DNA of 64,000 nt from Gossypium raimondii. Taxonomy: Eukaryota; Streptophyta; Magnoliopsida; Malvales; Malvaceae. The stretch covers positions 51,122,390 to 51,186,389 of the forward strand of contig NC_068576.1 of assembly GCF_025698545.1 (NCBI RefSeq), given 5' to 3'. A program made the position numbers and the translations under genes. Positions 25,577 to 37,500 of the stretch are shown piece by piece; the first letter of the stretch is position 1; each line of letters begins with the position of its first letter. The notes beneath the pieces are model-generated. The model was not told the DNA's origin and searched no databases. It saw nothing but the letters and a program-made list of their open reading frames with translations.

Positions 25577-28450
25577 ATGGGTAACCGAGTTCAAACAATC
25601 AAGTCCTCAAAAGCCAACTTCCCAAGATACTTGATAAGGCTAACCGGGTACTTCTCTTCATCACTGTTGCCTCCGAATAAAAAATTTTCAAGCAGAATTC
25701 CTGTTGGCTGCAAGCTCAAACATCCTATCTTGTTTATCGGATCACATGGCCTCTTCTCAAATGTTCATCCTCTATTTGCGGCCAAGTCGTTTCATTTTTC
25801 TACTGTCGTTCAACCGTTCGCCAAAATGTCCCAAAGAGACTCCTATCGACTATATACCCAATTCTACGATGTCATTGATCTCCTTAAGTCCTCAACGGCA
25901 AGGCCCAGCCTAGTAACAGCAACAATCGCCCATTGCTTAGCTATCAAGATTGGTGCTCTTGCTCACCTGCCAGCTTGCACTTCTCTCCTCACTGCGTATT
26001 CAAGAGCCAAATATTTCATCTCAGCTTTGGCATTGTTTGATGAATTTTGTGACAGAGATGTGATCCTTTGGAATGCTATGATCAATGCTGCAGTTGAAAA
26101 TAAGTCTTACAATGTTGCCATGCAGTTTTTCGTTGAAATGACTGAGGTGGGTGTTGCTTTTGATTCCACAACTTTGTTGCTTATTGTGTCATCTTTATCT
26201 CATATGAAGTACTTGAAACATGGGAAGAGTTTTCACTGTTTGAGCATTAAAGTGGGTATGCTTGGGGATTGTAGTTTATGCAATGCTCTACTAGACATGT
26301 ATGCTAAATGCGGTGACTTAACCTCTTCTCAGTCTATGTTTACATGGATGGATTGTCGAGATGTTATTTCTTGGAATTCAATGGTAAATGGTTTTCTTTA
26401 TAATGGTCATCCTGGAAAGTCCTTCTGGTGTTTCAGAGAGATGATTTCATTGGGAATCAGAGTGGATAGTATGAGTTTGTCATGTGCTATCTCAGCATCT
26501 GCTGCTTCGGGGGAGTTAAGTTCTGGACAAACCATTCATGCTTGGGGAATAAAACAGGGGTACAACTTTGACATCTCGTGTTCCAACTCTCTGATTTCAT
26601 TATATTCAGAGTCTGGAGATATTGAAGCTTCAAAGTCAGTGTTTAAAGAAATGGTGCTTAAGGATGTCATTTCATGGAATGCAATGATTGGAGGCTTTGC
26701 CTCAAATGGAATGATTTTGGAAACGTTTGATATGCTTTACAAAATGCAACTAACTGGATATGCTCAACCTGATGTAGCGACTTTATTTACAATAATTTCA
26801 CTTTGTGCAGAGCGGATGCTATTAAGAGAAGGGAAGACTGTCCATGGATTCACAATTCGTAGACAGATGATATCAGATTTATGGGTGATTAATAGCCTGT
26901 TGGACATGTACTCAAAATGTAATTGTATAATCAAGGCTGAGCTTTTATTTAATGCTATCCCCGAAAGAGACTTAGTCTCATGGAATGTGATGATCTCTGG
27001 CTACAGCCGGAATGGGTATTCAAAAGAAGCTCAAAGTTTATTTAAGACACTGACCCATCAGTGTTTACAGTTGAGTTTTTCAACTGTCCTGGCTGTTATT
27101 TCGTCTTGCATTTCCCTTGATTCCCTTCAGTTTGGTAAATCAATTCACTGCTGGGAGATAAAGGCAGGGCTTTCAAGCAATATTCTTATGGTTAATTCCC
27201 TCATGCATATGTACATTAATTTTGGGGACTTATCAGCTGCTTTTATGTTGTTTGACACAATTTCTTCCGAAGAGGATATTGCCTGTTGGAACACTATAAT
27301 TGCTGGTTGTACAAATAATGGCCATTTTCGAGAAGCTTTAGCAACATTTAATTGGATGAGGCAGGTAATGGATGTTATGTGCGATTCTATCACCCTTGTG
27401 AATGTTATATCAGCTTGTGGAAATCTCTTGTTGATTTATGAAGGTAAATCCCTGCATGGCCTTGCCATTAAAACTTTTGTGGGATCAGAAACTCGAGTGC
27501 AGAATGCATTAATCACTATGTATGGAAGATGTGGTCACACTAAGAGCGCGAGATCAGTGCTTGATTTCTGTTCAAGTCGCAACTTATGCTCATGGAACTG
27601 CATGATCTCTGCTTTTTCCCAGAATAAGGAGGGAAGAAGAGCACTAGAATTATTTCACTTTCTTGAATTTGAACCCAACGAAATCACCATAGTAGCCCTT
27701 CTCTCAGCTTGCAATCAGCTTGGACTTCTAAGACAGGGAAAACAAATCCATGGTCTCGTATTGCGGATTGGAATCTTTGAGAATTCATTCATATCTGCAG
27801 CCCTTGTGGATATGTATAGCAACTGTGGACAGCTGGACCTAGGCTGGCAAATATTTACAAGGTCAAAGGATAAGTCTATTGCAGTTTGGAACTCTATGAT
27901 TTCGGCTTATGGATACCATGGTAATGGCCAAATGGCAATTCAACTGTTCCACAAGATGTGTGATTCTGGCGTCAGACCATCAAAAAGCAGTTTCGTAAGC
28001 CTTTTATCAGCTTGCAGCCATTCGGGGCTTGTGAATGAAGGGCTTTGGTATTACATGGTAATGTTGGAGGAATATGGAGTAGAAGCAGTAACAGAGCACC
28101 AGGTGTGCGTAGTCGATATGCTTGGAAGAGCTGGAAAACTCGAAGAAGCCTATGAGTTTATAAAGCAGATACCAGGAGAGGCTGGAGTTGGCGTTTGGGG
28201 AGCCTTATTAAGTGCTTGTAATTATCATGGAAATATGGAGATGGGAAGAGAAGTCGCAGAGCATCTTTTTGGATTGGAGCCTGAAAATGTTGTCGGCTAC
28301 TATATTTCCCTGGCCAACCTGTATGTTAGTGTAGGAGGATGGAAAGATGCCATGGAGTTCAGGCAAATAATTCAGCACAAAAATTTGAAGAAGCTGCCTG
28401 CTTACAGTATTAATATTGATGCTGCTTCTTCGGCTTCAGCATGGAAATGA
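25577..28450 (+). CDS. Pentatricopeptide repeat protein, PLS class with E domain
   Basis: A single uninterrupted 957-codon frame, as is usual for plant PPR genes. Seen: about 80 N-terminal residues rich in Ser, Lys and Arg with few acids, fitting an organelle transit peptide; then tandem PPR units with recurring signatures such as DVISWNSMVNGF, NALLDMYAKCGDL and LISLYSESGDIEASKSVF (P, L and S variants) to about residue 850; then an E-type tail (GVWGALLSACNYHGNMEMGRE... to the C-terminus). No DYW deaminase domain follows. Known: such proteins bind organellar RNA and, in E-class members, usually act in C-to-U editing with a DYW partner. It resembles the Arabidopsis At4g19220 type by recollection. 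The start may lie downstream, since the first codons overlap a 15-bp duplication. Target RNA unknown. Confidence 0.92.
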   Translation: MGNRVQTIKSSKANFPRYLIRLTGYFSSSLLPPNKKFSSRIPVGCKLKHPILFIGSHGLFSNVHPLFAAKSFHFSTVVQPFAKMSQRDSYRLYTQFYDVIDLLKSSTARPSLVTATIAHCLAIKIGALAHLPACTSLLTAYSRAKYFISALALFDEFCDRDVILWNAMINAAVENKSYNVAMQFFVEMTEVGVAFDSTTLLLIVSSLSHMKYLKHGKSFHCLSIKVGMLGDCSLCNALLDMYAKCGDLTSSQSMFTWMDCRDVISWNSMVNGFLYNGHPGKSFWCFREMISLGIRVDSMSLSCAISASAASGELSSGQTIHAWGIKQGYNFDISCSNSLISLYSESGDIEASKSVFKEMVLKDVISWNAMIGGFASNGMILETFDMLYKMQLTGYAQPDVATLFTIISLCAERMLLREGKTVHGFTIRRQMISDLWVINSLLDMYSKCNCIIKAELLFNAIPERDLVSWNVMISGYSRNGYSKEAQSLFKTLTHQCLQLSFSTVLAVISSCISLDSLQFGKSIHCWEIKAGLSSNILMVNSLMHMYINFGDLSAAFMLFDTISSEEDIACWNTIIAGCTNNGHFREALATFNWMRQVMDVMCDSITLVNVISACGNLLLIYEGKSLHGLAIKTFVGSETRVQNALITMYGRCGHTKSARSVLDFCSSRNLCSWNCMISAFSQNKEGRRALELFHFLEFEPNEITIVALLSACNQLGLLRQGKQIHGLVLRIGIFENSFISAALVDMYSNCGQLDLGWQIFTRSKDKSIAVWNSMISAYGYHGNGQMAIQLFHKMCDSGVRPSKSSFVSLLSACSHSGLVNEGLWYYMVMLEEYGVEAVTEHQVCVVDMLGRAGKLEEAYEFIKQIPGEAGVGVWGALLSACNYHGNMEMGREVAEHLFGLEPENVVGYYISLANLYVSVGGWKDAMEFRQIIQHKNLKKLPAYSINIDAASSASAWK

Positions 28451-28741
28451 CAAAAGAAATCACACTTTTTTTAAAAAAAGTACTAGAAGGTTTTTGTAAT
28501 ATTAGGAAAAGAAGTAATTTAGTTCTTTTCAAAATAAATAGAGTAATTTAGTCCAGCAATTTAGTTCTTATAAACAAAGTAATTAAGTCTTATGATATTT
28601 AAAATTGAGCAAATAACAAATAAAGGCAATCTTCCGCTAATTAAAGCTAACCTGACCTAGAGAGAGAAACAGAGTTTTGAAAGACAGCCATCTCGAGATG
28701 TACATTTTGTTGAATTTCTAGAGGGAGAAGTGTCCTGAGAT

Positions 28742-29101
28742 TGTTGGGGTTTTATCAGCAGCAAAAGCAGAAACAAGGACAAAGAACAGAGCGGCAAGAT
28801 GCATGAAACATTTACTTGTTCATAAACGTGCAGCAAGGAATGAAAAATTGATTTTTATTACCATAACAAAGCAATATATAATTTTTATAGACAATTTTTT
28901 CTACTAAACACAACTAATATCACTAATTAGCCTAGTAAGTTGTGAAACATTGCTTGTAGACTAAAACAAGTCAACCAAACAAGTTTTTCCACTACCTAAA
29001 CACATCAAGCTGTCATCAAACTTATTCATTTTCAGCCAAACAAAATTACAATGTAACTAAACAAAAAACTTGCTATTGCAGCAAGCACACGAGCTGCAAC
29101 A
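28742..29101 (-). mobile_element. Solo LTR, copia-like
   Basis: Read on the minus strand this 360-bp block starts TGTTGCAGC and ends CCCCAACA, giving the TGTTG...CAACA termini of an LTR. It contains a TATA-like TCTATAAAAATTATAT in the middle, as LTR promoters do. The flanking 5-mers (GAGAT, TGCAT) do not match well, so the insertion is old or one boundary is wrong. No internal retroelement coding sequence is adjacent. It abuts the truncated ABCE copy. Confidence 0.55.
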
Positions 29102-29194
29102 TGCATTCAAGCGGCATGATTGGCCACTTTTCAACAGAAATTCCCTGATTTGCCTTTATATTGCTGACAGTATACTTTATGTATTTAACAGGCC

Positions 29195-31024
29195 ATCATC
29201 AGACATCAGGCCACAGTATGTTGATCATATTCCAAAGGCAGTTCAAGGCAATGTGGGGCAGGTGCTTGACCAGAAAGATGAAAAGGAAATGAAAGCAAAA
29301 CTCTGTCTTGATCTTTAACTCAACCAGGTCGTAGACCGTAATGTTGGGGATTTGTCTGGTGGAGAGCTTCAGAGATTTGCTATTGCTGTTTTTGCCATAT
29401 AAAAGGCAGAGATATATATGTTTGACGAACCTTCAAGTTATCTTGATGTGAAACAGACTGAAAGCATCACAAGTCCTTCGATCTCTTCCCAGGCCTAATA
29501 GCTTAAATCTTCGTTTTTTCCCTTAGCCTCTAATGTTTCTTATAGTTTGAGTCGATCTATTTAGGGTAATAATGCTTTTTTCCACTATGTACTTCAGCTA
29601 TGTGATTGTGGTCGAGCATGATCTTAGTGTCCTGGATTACTTATCAACTTCGTTTGCTGCTTGTATGGAAAGCCGGGTCCATTTGGAGTTGTCACCCTTC
29701 CCTTTTCTATAAGGGAGGGAATCAATATCTTCTGGACTGGATTTGTCCCTACTGAAAATTTGAGGTTCCGAGATGACTTTGAGGTAAACCTGTTACCAGT
29801 ACCCATTATTAATCTTCATTATCTTTCCATCTTTAGCCCTCCGTTTCTCTTTGTTTTAGGTTGCAGAGACCCCACAGGAAAGTGCTGAGGAAATTGAAAC
29901 CTATGCACGATACAGATACCCAACCATGACCAAAACTCGGGGAAATTTTAAAGTAATTGAATTTGAGGGTGAATTTACTGATTCTCAGATTATCGTAATG
30001 TTCGGTGAGAATGGGAGAGGGAAGACCACATTTATTCGTATGCTGGTATTTTTCTCTTTCATCCTTTGTGCATATTTTTGAAGTTATTTTAATTCATGTC
30101 TCAATTTGTTTGATTTTATTGGATAAATCTGCAGGCTGGTTTGTTGACACCTGACAGTGTAGAAGGTTCAGATGTGGAGATACCCGAGTTTAATGTTTCA
30201 TACAAACCCCAAAAGAGCAGTCCCAGGTTTCCAGATACAGTCAGGCTCTTGCTACATCAAAGGATACGGGATTCATACATGCATCCTCAGTTTGTTTCAG
30301 ATGTGATGAAGCCTCTTCTCATTGAACAACTGATGGATGAGGAAGTAGCGAATCTCTCAGTAGGAGAGTTGCAAAGAGTCGCATTGGCTTGGAAAGGTAA
30401 ATGTTGTAAATTACCCAAAAGTCGAAGGATATTAATTCACATATACGTATTATGTATCTATCTCAGTCCTTTCCTCGTTCTATTCCAGGCATTACTTTTC
30501 CATGCTCACATACCTAGGTGTATATTTACAGAAATACTTGTTTGGTTATTTCCATGCAGCCTGCAGATCTTTATTTAATAGATGAGCCGAGTGCTTATCT
30601 TGACTCGGAGCAGCCTATTGTTGCTTCCAAAGTCATCAAGAGGTTTATCCTCCATGCAAAGAAAACCGCGTTTGTGGTTGAGCATGATTTTATAATGGCA
30701 ACTTACCTGGCAGATCGTGTTATTGTGTATGAGGGGAAGCCATCAGTGGATTGTACTGCAAATTCACCTCAATCGTTGTTGACGAGCATGAATCTCTTCT
30801 TATCTGTGAGTCTTGCAGCTGTCCATATTCATTGCTAGATTGACCACTCTTATTCACTTGTGTGGTTTTTGGTGCTCACCCTTGCACATCATTGCACTCT
30901 ACAGCATTTGGACATTACTTTTAGGCGGGATCCAACCAATTACCGACCAAGAATTAACAAACTAGATCCAACGAAGGACAGGAAGCAAAAGGCTGCTGGG
31001 TCATATTATTATCTAGATGATTGA
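29195..31024 (+). pseudogene. Truncated ABCE (RNase L inhibitor, RLI/ABCE1) pseudogene
   Basis: Pieces of an ABCE-type protein appear in order: [59 protein letters not shown], a second-domain Walker A variant [30 protein letters not shown] (intact family usually LSGGELQR), [13 protein letters not shown] and a C-terminal YYYLDD before TGA at 31022. The N-terminal Fe-S clusters and the first Walker A are missing. In-frame stops occur at 29316-29318 and 29400-29402, and a frameshift lies near 29645. Gaps bounded by splice-like sites show that introns were kept, so this is a DNA-level duplicate, not a retrocopy. Intact ABCE recycles ribosomes in the cytosol; this copy cannot make a working protein. 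Confidence 0.88.
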
Positions 31025-32776
31025 CACATTTACGTGACAAAGTGAGGCGTGCCTTAATCATTTTCTGTGATAAGTGAGGTGTGCTATAATCAATTTCTGT
31101 TAAATTGTTTACAGGTTTGCTTTATGTGGTGTTTGCTGAACTAATTTTGTTTTTTCTCCATTGCAGTTTGCTGAATTCAGATCAGACAAAGCAAATGGGG
31201 AATGTGGGATCTCCCATGAGTACTTCTGATGTCTATAGAAATGCTGTTTCAGGAGAAATTAACAAAATCTTGGAGGCATGTATCAATGCCATTATTTTTG
31301 AAGTTCTTTTTACCTTATCTATATTTTTTTTGTGCAAAAGAGTTGCTGGCAAATGAATCTCAATGATACAATAAAGTTCAATGATTGATGAAGTTTTACA
31401 CTGACGAAAATAATTCACTAAAAATTGAGCAGAACATAGCAAGAGGATCAATTTCTATGAAGAATTTATGCACTAATTCTTTATACCATCCAAATAAAAT
31501 TTCACTTCTATTTATAGGACTATTCAATAGATGACGATTAGGATAGTCACATCTATTAAGAATAAATACAATTATTCATTACATATTCTAGGTTGAATAG
31601 AACTGTTATTGGTTCATTTTGATTTGCATTTGCTTTTCTATTCAAATTATATATATATATATATATATATATTTAAAATAATTACATTTAGGGTTATTTG
31701 GACAATATAATTACATTTTCTTGTAATTATAAAAATTGTATTTCTTTGACATATTTAGTAGATAACGTGTAATTATATTGTAATCTTATATGTCACGTTT
31801 AGTAGTATAAATTGTAATTACATAATTACACGATTTATACTTTTAAAAATATTAGCACGATAAAAGACTCTTGAAACAAATAACAAAATTAAAATCAAAT
31901 AATCATATGTAATATGTTAGTCTAAGAAAATAGTTGATAATACGATAATTAATAAAAGCAACAAGAAAAATAAATACCATATGCAATTTTATCTAATTTT
32001 TCTAGGATTTCATATCATTGGGTTATTCCTCTTTAACACTTAACATATACTTCATTACTCCTTATTATCATCTGTTGGTCTTTAATCTAGTTTATTTGAA
32101 TCTAAATCTGTATTTGTATCATTAAAATTATAAATATTTCATTCTTCCACATAATCACAAATGGATAATCTCAAATCCACTTACTTATGAGATTATGAAG
32201 CATGCAATATGCTAGTACAATCCAACATTTTTATGCTATATATTGAAGTGATGTTAATATAATAATTTTTTAAAACAACGAATACCTTCTCAACCACATT
32301 TCAAGCTTTAAATGTTTCAAATTAAAGAGTTCATGAGTCAAATATTTTTACAACACTTGTTTTTATAAATAAGTATATATATATTTTATAATATATAGCA
32401 TCAACATGTAAATAAGTTATATCCATACTTTTTGTCATAGTATAAACATTGGCTCATTATTGGACGAATGTAAGAAAATTTGAATTTTGTATTATCAACT
32501 ACACTATGTCATCTTTGGTTAAGATTGAAGTTTTAACTCATTGTGTATTCAAATTTGAGTTTTATGATATATAATTATCCTGTGTGAGTATCCAATTTCA
32601 TCATGTGTTATTGTCATGGAAAAATGACATACTATACTATACTATAGTTATACTATGTTAAGTAAAGCTCAAGCTCAAATAAAATGTACGAATTATCCAT
32701 AGAATTTAAAAGAAACCATAACTAGAGACTTAAGGTGTCAATTATTCATTCAGTTAACATATAAAATTGTAAATCA
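31025..32776. other. AT-rich intergenic DNA
   Basis: No gene seen. Contains a (TA)n tract at about 31648-31671 and repeated GTAATTATA-like words around 31680-31840 that may belong to an old MITE. The short frame at 31105-31356 has no domain. Confidence 0.45.
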
Positions 32777-33342
32777 TTACCACAACTTCTTTTTGCCTAG
32801 AATTCCGTGTTTCTTTCCCTTCTTCCCTTTATATTTTCCGTGCTTCCCATGCTTAACTTTACCGGCGTGTTGTCCATAAGCACCATGCCCTAACACCCAC
32901 AATTATAAACATATTTAGTAATGTTCGTAATATTTTCTTTTTCAGCGAAAAAATTATATATTAATTTTCAAATTAAATTTTTACCCGAATAAGAAGCTCC
33001 AGGATAACCAGATGGAGGGTGTGCACCATGAGGATAACCACCTGGTTGGACAACAGGAGGATAACCTGCTTGCGGGTAGCCTTGAGGAGGATAACCCTGA
33101 GGGGGATATCCTCCAGGTGGATGGTGTCCTACATGAGGGGGATACCCTCCAGGAGTAAGATGTCCTCCATGTGGTGGATATCCTGGATGTCCCCCATGTG
33201 GGGGGTACCCTCCAGGAGGATATCCTCCTCCTGGAGGGGGATACCCTCCGGGCGGTGGAGCATATGCACCTGGTGGATATCCTCCATGATGATGGTGTCC
33301 AACATGACCATATTTATGTTTATGCTTTCCCTTCTTTCCCAT
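32777..33342 (-). CDS. GYPP-repeat glycine/proline-rich protein
   Basis: Two exons, 33342-32985 and 32889-32777, joined by a GT-AG intron in phase 1, give 156 aa. Seen: a basic start MGKKGKHKHKYG with a His tract; then a long run of GGYPPxG and GYPPQ repeats (about residues 20-115), rich in Gly, Pro, Tyr and His; then a lysine/glycine-rich tail that includes GKYKGKKGKKHG and ends KKKLW. No signal peptide is obvious. Known: plant XYPPX or GPRP/A3-type glycine-rich proteins share this layout and are small soluble or membrane-associated proteins tied to stress responses. Precise function is unknown. The second exon is short and would be missed by a plain frame search; without it the first exon runs to an artificial stop 5 codons into the intron. 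Confidence 0.85.
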
Positions 33343-34323
33343 GTTTTTCTCAGTTGATGAAAAACTAATCTTGTTACATAAATTAAGACAAAATTATGAG
33401 ATTTTGAATGAAAAGAAAAAAAATAATAAAGTAAAAACATAGTGATAGATAAAATAGTGAATTATGAAACACTAGTATGTAGCATAACATGCAACTTCAA
33501 AACTCAGCATCTTAAAATAATAAATGAATCATTTCATGTTGGGAAGCAAAAATATATATAAATTTTTCAAAAAAGATAGTTGTTTATTAATAAATTTCTC
33601 ATAAACAAAAGTTAATCATTTTAATCCCATCAACAATTAAACAAATAAGAGTTCATTTCGAGATAATCACTTCCGCCCTTGCATTTGCATGAATGTTTAA
33701 AACATCCATATTCATAGATTTCACTCCACCTCACTTCTTTTATCCATGATTTTCTAATTTAATAGTATAAAAGTATACATTTATAACTTCCTCATGGGCA
33801 TAATTTTTGCTGTATATAACTTTTACCGTAGGCAATATATTCACACACATATATTAAAAATAAAAAAATTAAAAATTGACGGGTCGGATTTTACCTTCGA
33901 TAAGTGGAAAGTGAAAATGCAAACAATACAAATAGTTGATTGAGAAAAATAGGAAATTTTCCATTTAGGTTTTTTAAAATTTTAAATTAATAAAGGTAAA
34001 ATTGCACTTTGCCGCCCCAAAAAAGTGATAAAAAATTTGATTTAAAGATACAGGCTATTAAAATGATGAAATTTTATTTTTACTATCGTAAAAATAACAA
34101 TTTAATTTCAGCATTTTGGGAAGTTTTTGCATTTCCAGTAAGACTAATGAGTAGGGGAATGGGATCTAACACAAATGATTATAAAAAATGTCTCAAAACA
34201 AATGGAAAATTAAAATAGCCATCGGAGAGGCATTAAAGAAGAATTGTAGGTCTTACAAATAAAAGGCGAGATTGTGGCATGAACAAAATCATTAACTCAA
34301 ATTTGGGTTTTATACCTTTAATT
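33343..34323. other. Intergenic DNA upstream of the GYPP gene
   Basis: Presumed promoter region of the minus-strand GYPP gene, then AT-rich sequence with no domain-bearing frame. Confidence 0.4.
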
Positions 34324-34499
34324 TATTAACTACATATTCAAAATTTAAGGAGATTCTTACGTTGTAGTTTGAATGCGTAATTGATGGCACAAACATGTCC
34401 TTCCACCTTAACTTATTTTGGGAATTTCACCAACATTGTCTTTTTCTTTTGAATTACCTTCTTATCTATTTTTCTTACATTTTAACCAAAAGTTAACAC
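34324..34499. repeat. Dispersed repeat, copy 1 (left flank of the PIF-like element)
   Basis: Contains TTAAGGAGATTCTTACG, TTTGAATGCGTAATTGA, CACCAACATTGTCTTTTTCTT and AAGTTAACACTTA. These words recur in the same style at 38213-38262 and at 45225-45915. The 34503-38175 element lies inside this repeat. Confidence 0.6.
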
Positions 34500-34502
34500 T
34501 TA

Positions 34503-37500
34503 GGGCACGTTTGGTTCGCTGTATTGGATTAGAGGTGTAATAGCAAATCAACTGTTTGGTTGAATGTAATGGAATAGAGGCGTAATAGTAATCTTGTGTT
34601 TGGTTGAATGGAATAGAGGTGTAATAGCATAATGAAAAAAATTAAAATGACTAGAATACCCTTAGCATAAACTTATTTTGGTAAATGATTATTGTTATTG
34701 TTATTTAAATTTTGATAAGATTATTATTATCAATAATAAATAATTTAATCATATTTAAATATAAATATTATTAAATATATTATAATTAAAATATATAATT
34801 TAATAAAATTCTTAATAATCAATATTCTTATATGAATTTACTCAAATCATAATATATGATACTATAAAATATAAATTAACATAATTATTATTAAATATAT
34901 TATAATTAAAATATATAATTTAATAAAATTCTTATATGAATTTACTCAAATCATAATATTTGATACTATAAAAGATAATTTGAAATAATTAATATTAAAT
35001 ATATTTTAATTAAAATATATGGTTTAATAAAATTTAAAATAATTATAACTAATAAATTATCTTATATGAATTTGTATAATTTAAAATAATTATTATTACA
35101 TATAATTTAATAATAATATATAATTTCATAAAATTCTTGATAATAAATTTTCTTATATGAATTTATATAATTTAAAATAATTAATATTAAATATAATTTA
35201 ATAATGATATATAATTTCATAAAATTGATTCTCTCCTATCCCATAAGTGAGTAAGAATTGAACTCTAAAAATTAAAAAAAACATATCTATATCGAATTAT
35301 CATCAACAACTCGATTGAATTTACAACAATTCTGAATTAAATGGAAGTACTGCTCAATATCTCACTTCAACTAAAAATATAAAGCAAGCATTCAATAGAA
35401 GAAATTCAAGCCGATACAATATCTCTTTCACCCTGCTCTCAACTCCAATTGGCCTTCCATGAAACCAATTCTTCACTTCAAACAAAATAGCTCACCAATC
35501 TAGCAGGAAAACGAATATTGTCCAAAGTTGCCATTGAAAATAACCTCCAACTTCATGTGTCCATTCCACAAGTTAAGGGAAAAAGCAATCTCTGCCAATT
35601 CTAGATTTATATGATGCATTGATAAATCAGGAAAAAGAAGGCCATGAGGTAAGGTTGCTAAAAAATCACAATGAATCAAAAGTAATTTACCTCTCCAGGA
35701 AGGCTAAATTGCCAAGAGCACATGTTTCCTCTAAAGCACCAAAAACCGTAAGGCATATTTGTTGACAAGTTGCGATCTTGCCTCAAGATCTTAGTTCAAC
35801 TACAATATAAAGCAAGCATTCAGCAGAAGAAATTAAAAGCTTACTTGTTCCTCATTTTCTGTATAATGGTCTTTGCAAAGATCTGCCATTTATTCCCTTT
35901 ACACTCTTTGGAAAGACCTTTGAGTTTTCATACTTGTGGAATGCTTAGTTGTGGAAGCTGACCTAACTTTTTTTAGTTGATTCTTCCTCTCCAATAAGCT
36001 AATATTACATTGAATAAAGGTAGACAGAAATTAAAATCAAAGCATGAAATAGAAGATTAATAAAATTGGAAGTGGAATGATTTAGAAAATTGAAGGCCTT
36101 TCTTATTCAGATCAAGACAGTAATATGACATCTACGTTAAACAAAAGGATAAAAACTGGTTTTCTAGCAACAAAAAACTGCCTCATATTTGATGTTCTAT
36201 ACCACAACTATTACAAGCTGTGAATGTCTCTTGGGACCACTGGCATGCTAGGAAATCTGATACAAAATCACTAGACACTAAGCTTGGAGGATAATAGATT
36301 GTATACACTAACGCAACTTTAGAACCCAAATTAATGATTGGAATTAAAAGAAGGTGAACTAGGTAGGAGCCATAAATGACTTATGTCTATAATCACATCA
36401 CATGGAAGCCATCACACAATCACATAATAATGCTATCTCAGGGCCTCCAATGTACATCCTAAAAGACCCCAGTTCAACAATAATAAATTTGGCAAAGAGA
36501 ATGTTAAAGTGAAACTCTTTAACTTGCAAGTTGTTCTTCATTGGCTAAGAGAATGACACCAATAAATAAATCAAAGATAAGAGGAGATGGAGAATCAAAT
36601 AGAAAAGGGATAGATAAGAATGAGAGATAATAAAATTATCATAGTTCAACCCAAATTACAACCTTCAAGCATTAAGCATATCCAGATATATTGAAATCAC
36701 AAGCTAAAAATAAGGGAAAGATCATTCTCACAATGGAACTTCCCAACCCAAATCCTTTTCTAGACAGAACATTTTGGTACTAAGATAATCTAGAAATCAT
36801 TAAAAGTAAACACGGAAAATGCTTAATCGGGGAAGACTACATAAGAACACATTGTATCAAATAATTTATAAGCAACTTGATTAATGAAATCAAAAACTAC
36901 TTACTTCTGGTGGTGCTGCACAAAGCATGTAGAAACAGTGATAATTTCTCTCAGGATCAGACACTTGACAAACACGTGATCTTTCTAATAAGTCCTAATG
37001 ACAGCTCCTGAAATCCTTCCCCTCCGGTCAAATTGAATCTCCACAAACTTACCAAAACGACTACATCATTCAAAACATGCATGTAAAGGTAAAAAAGACA
37101 TTATAACATAGAATCTACTACATGCAGGGTGTAAAACTTGTTAAAACAAAATACACTCACATTGAGTTATTGTTCCTAACAGTCTTAGCATTACCAAATG
37201 CTTCTAAAACAGGGTTGGACTGCAGATTAGCAAAAAAACAAAAATAAATGTTGTTATATGTGGTCTAAATTGGACATTGTTAAATCAACCTATGGTGAGA
37301 AATTTATGCTCTAAGGATCATTTTTAAGCATATCCCTTTCCACTTCCAAATAATGTATCATTTTGAAATGATATGCCTCTTCATGTATCTAACTTTACCC
37401 TCATCTTGAGTTAAAAATAATTATCATTTTCATCGTTTGGATTATCATTTTCATATTTTAATCCCAAACCCAAAAAAAATTAAAAATAAAGAAACAAAGA

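Noticed and set aside
33019-33440. Frames overlapping the GYPP gene, on the plus strand and in another minus-strand frame
   Set aside because: Shadows of a strongly repetitive GYPP coding sequence.
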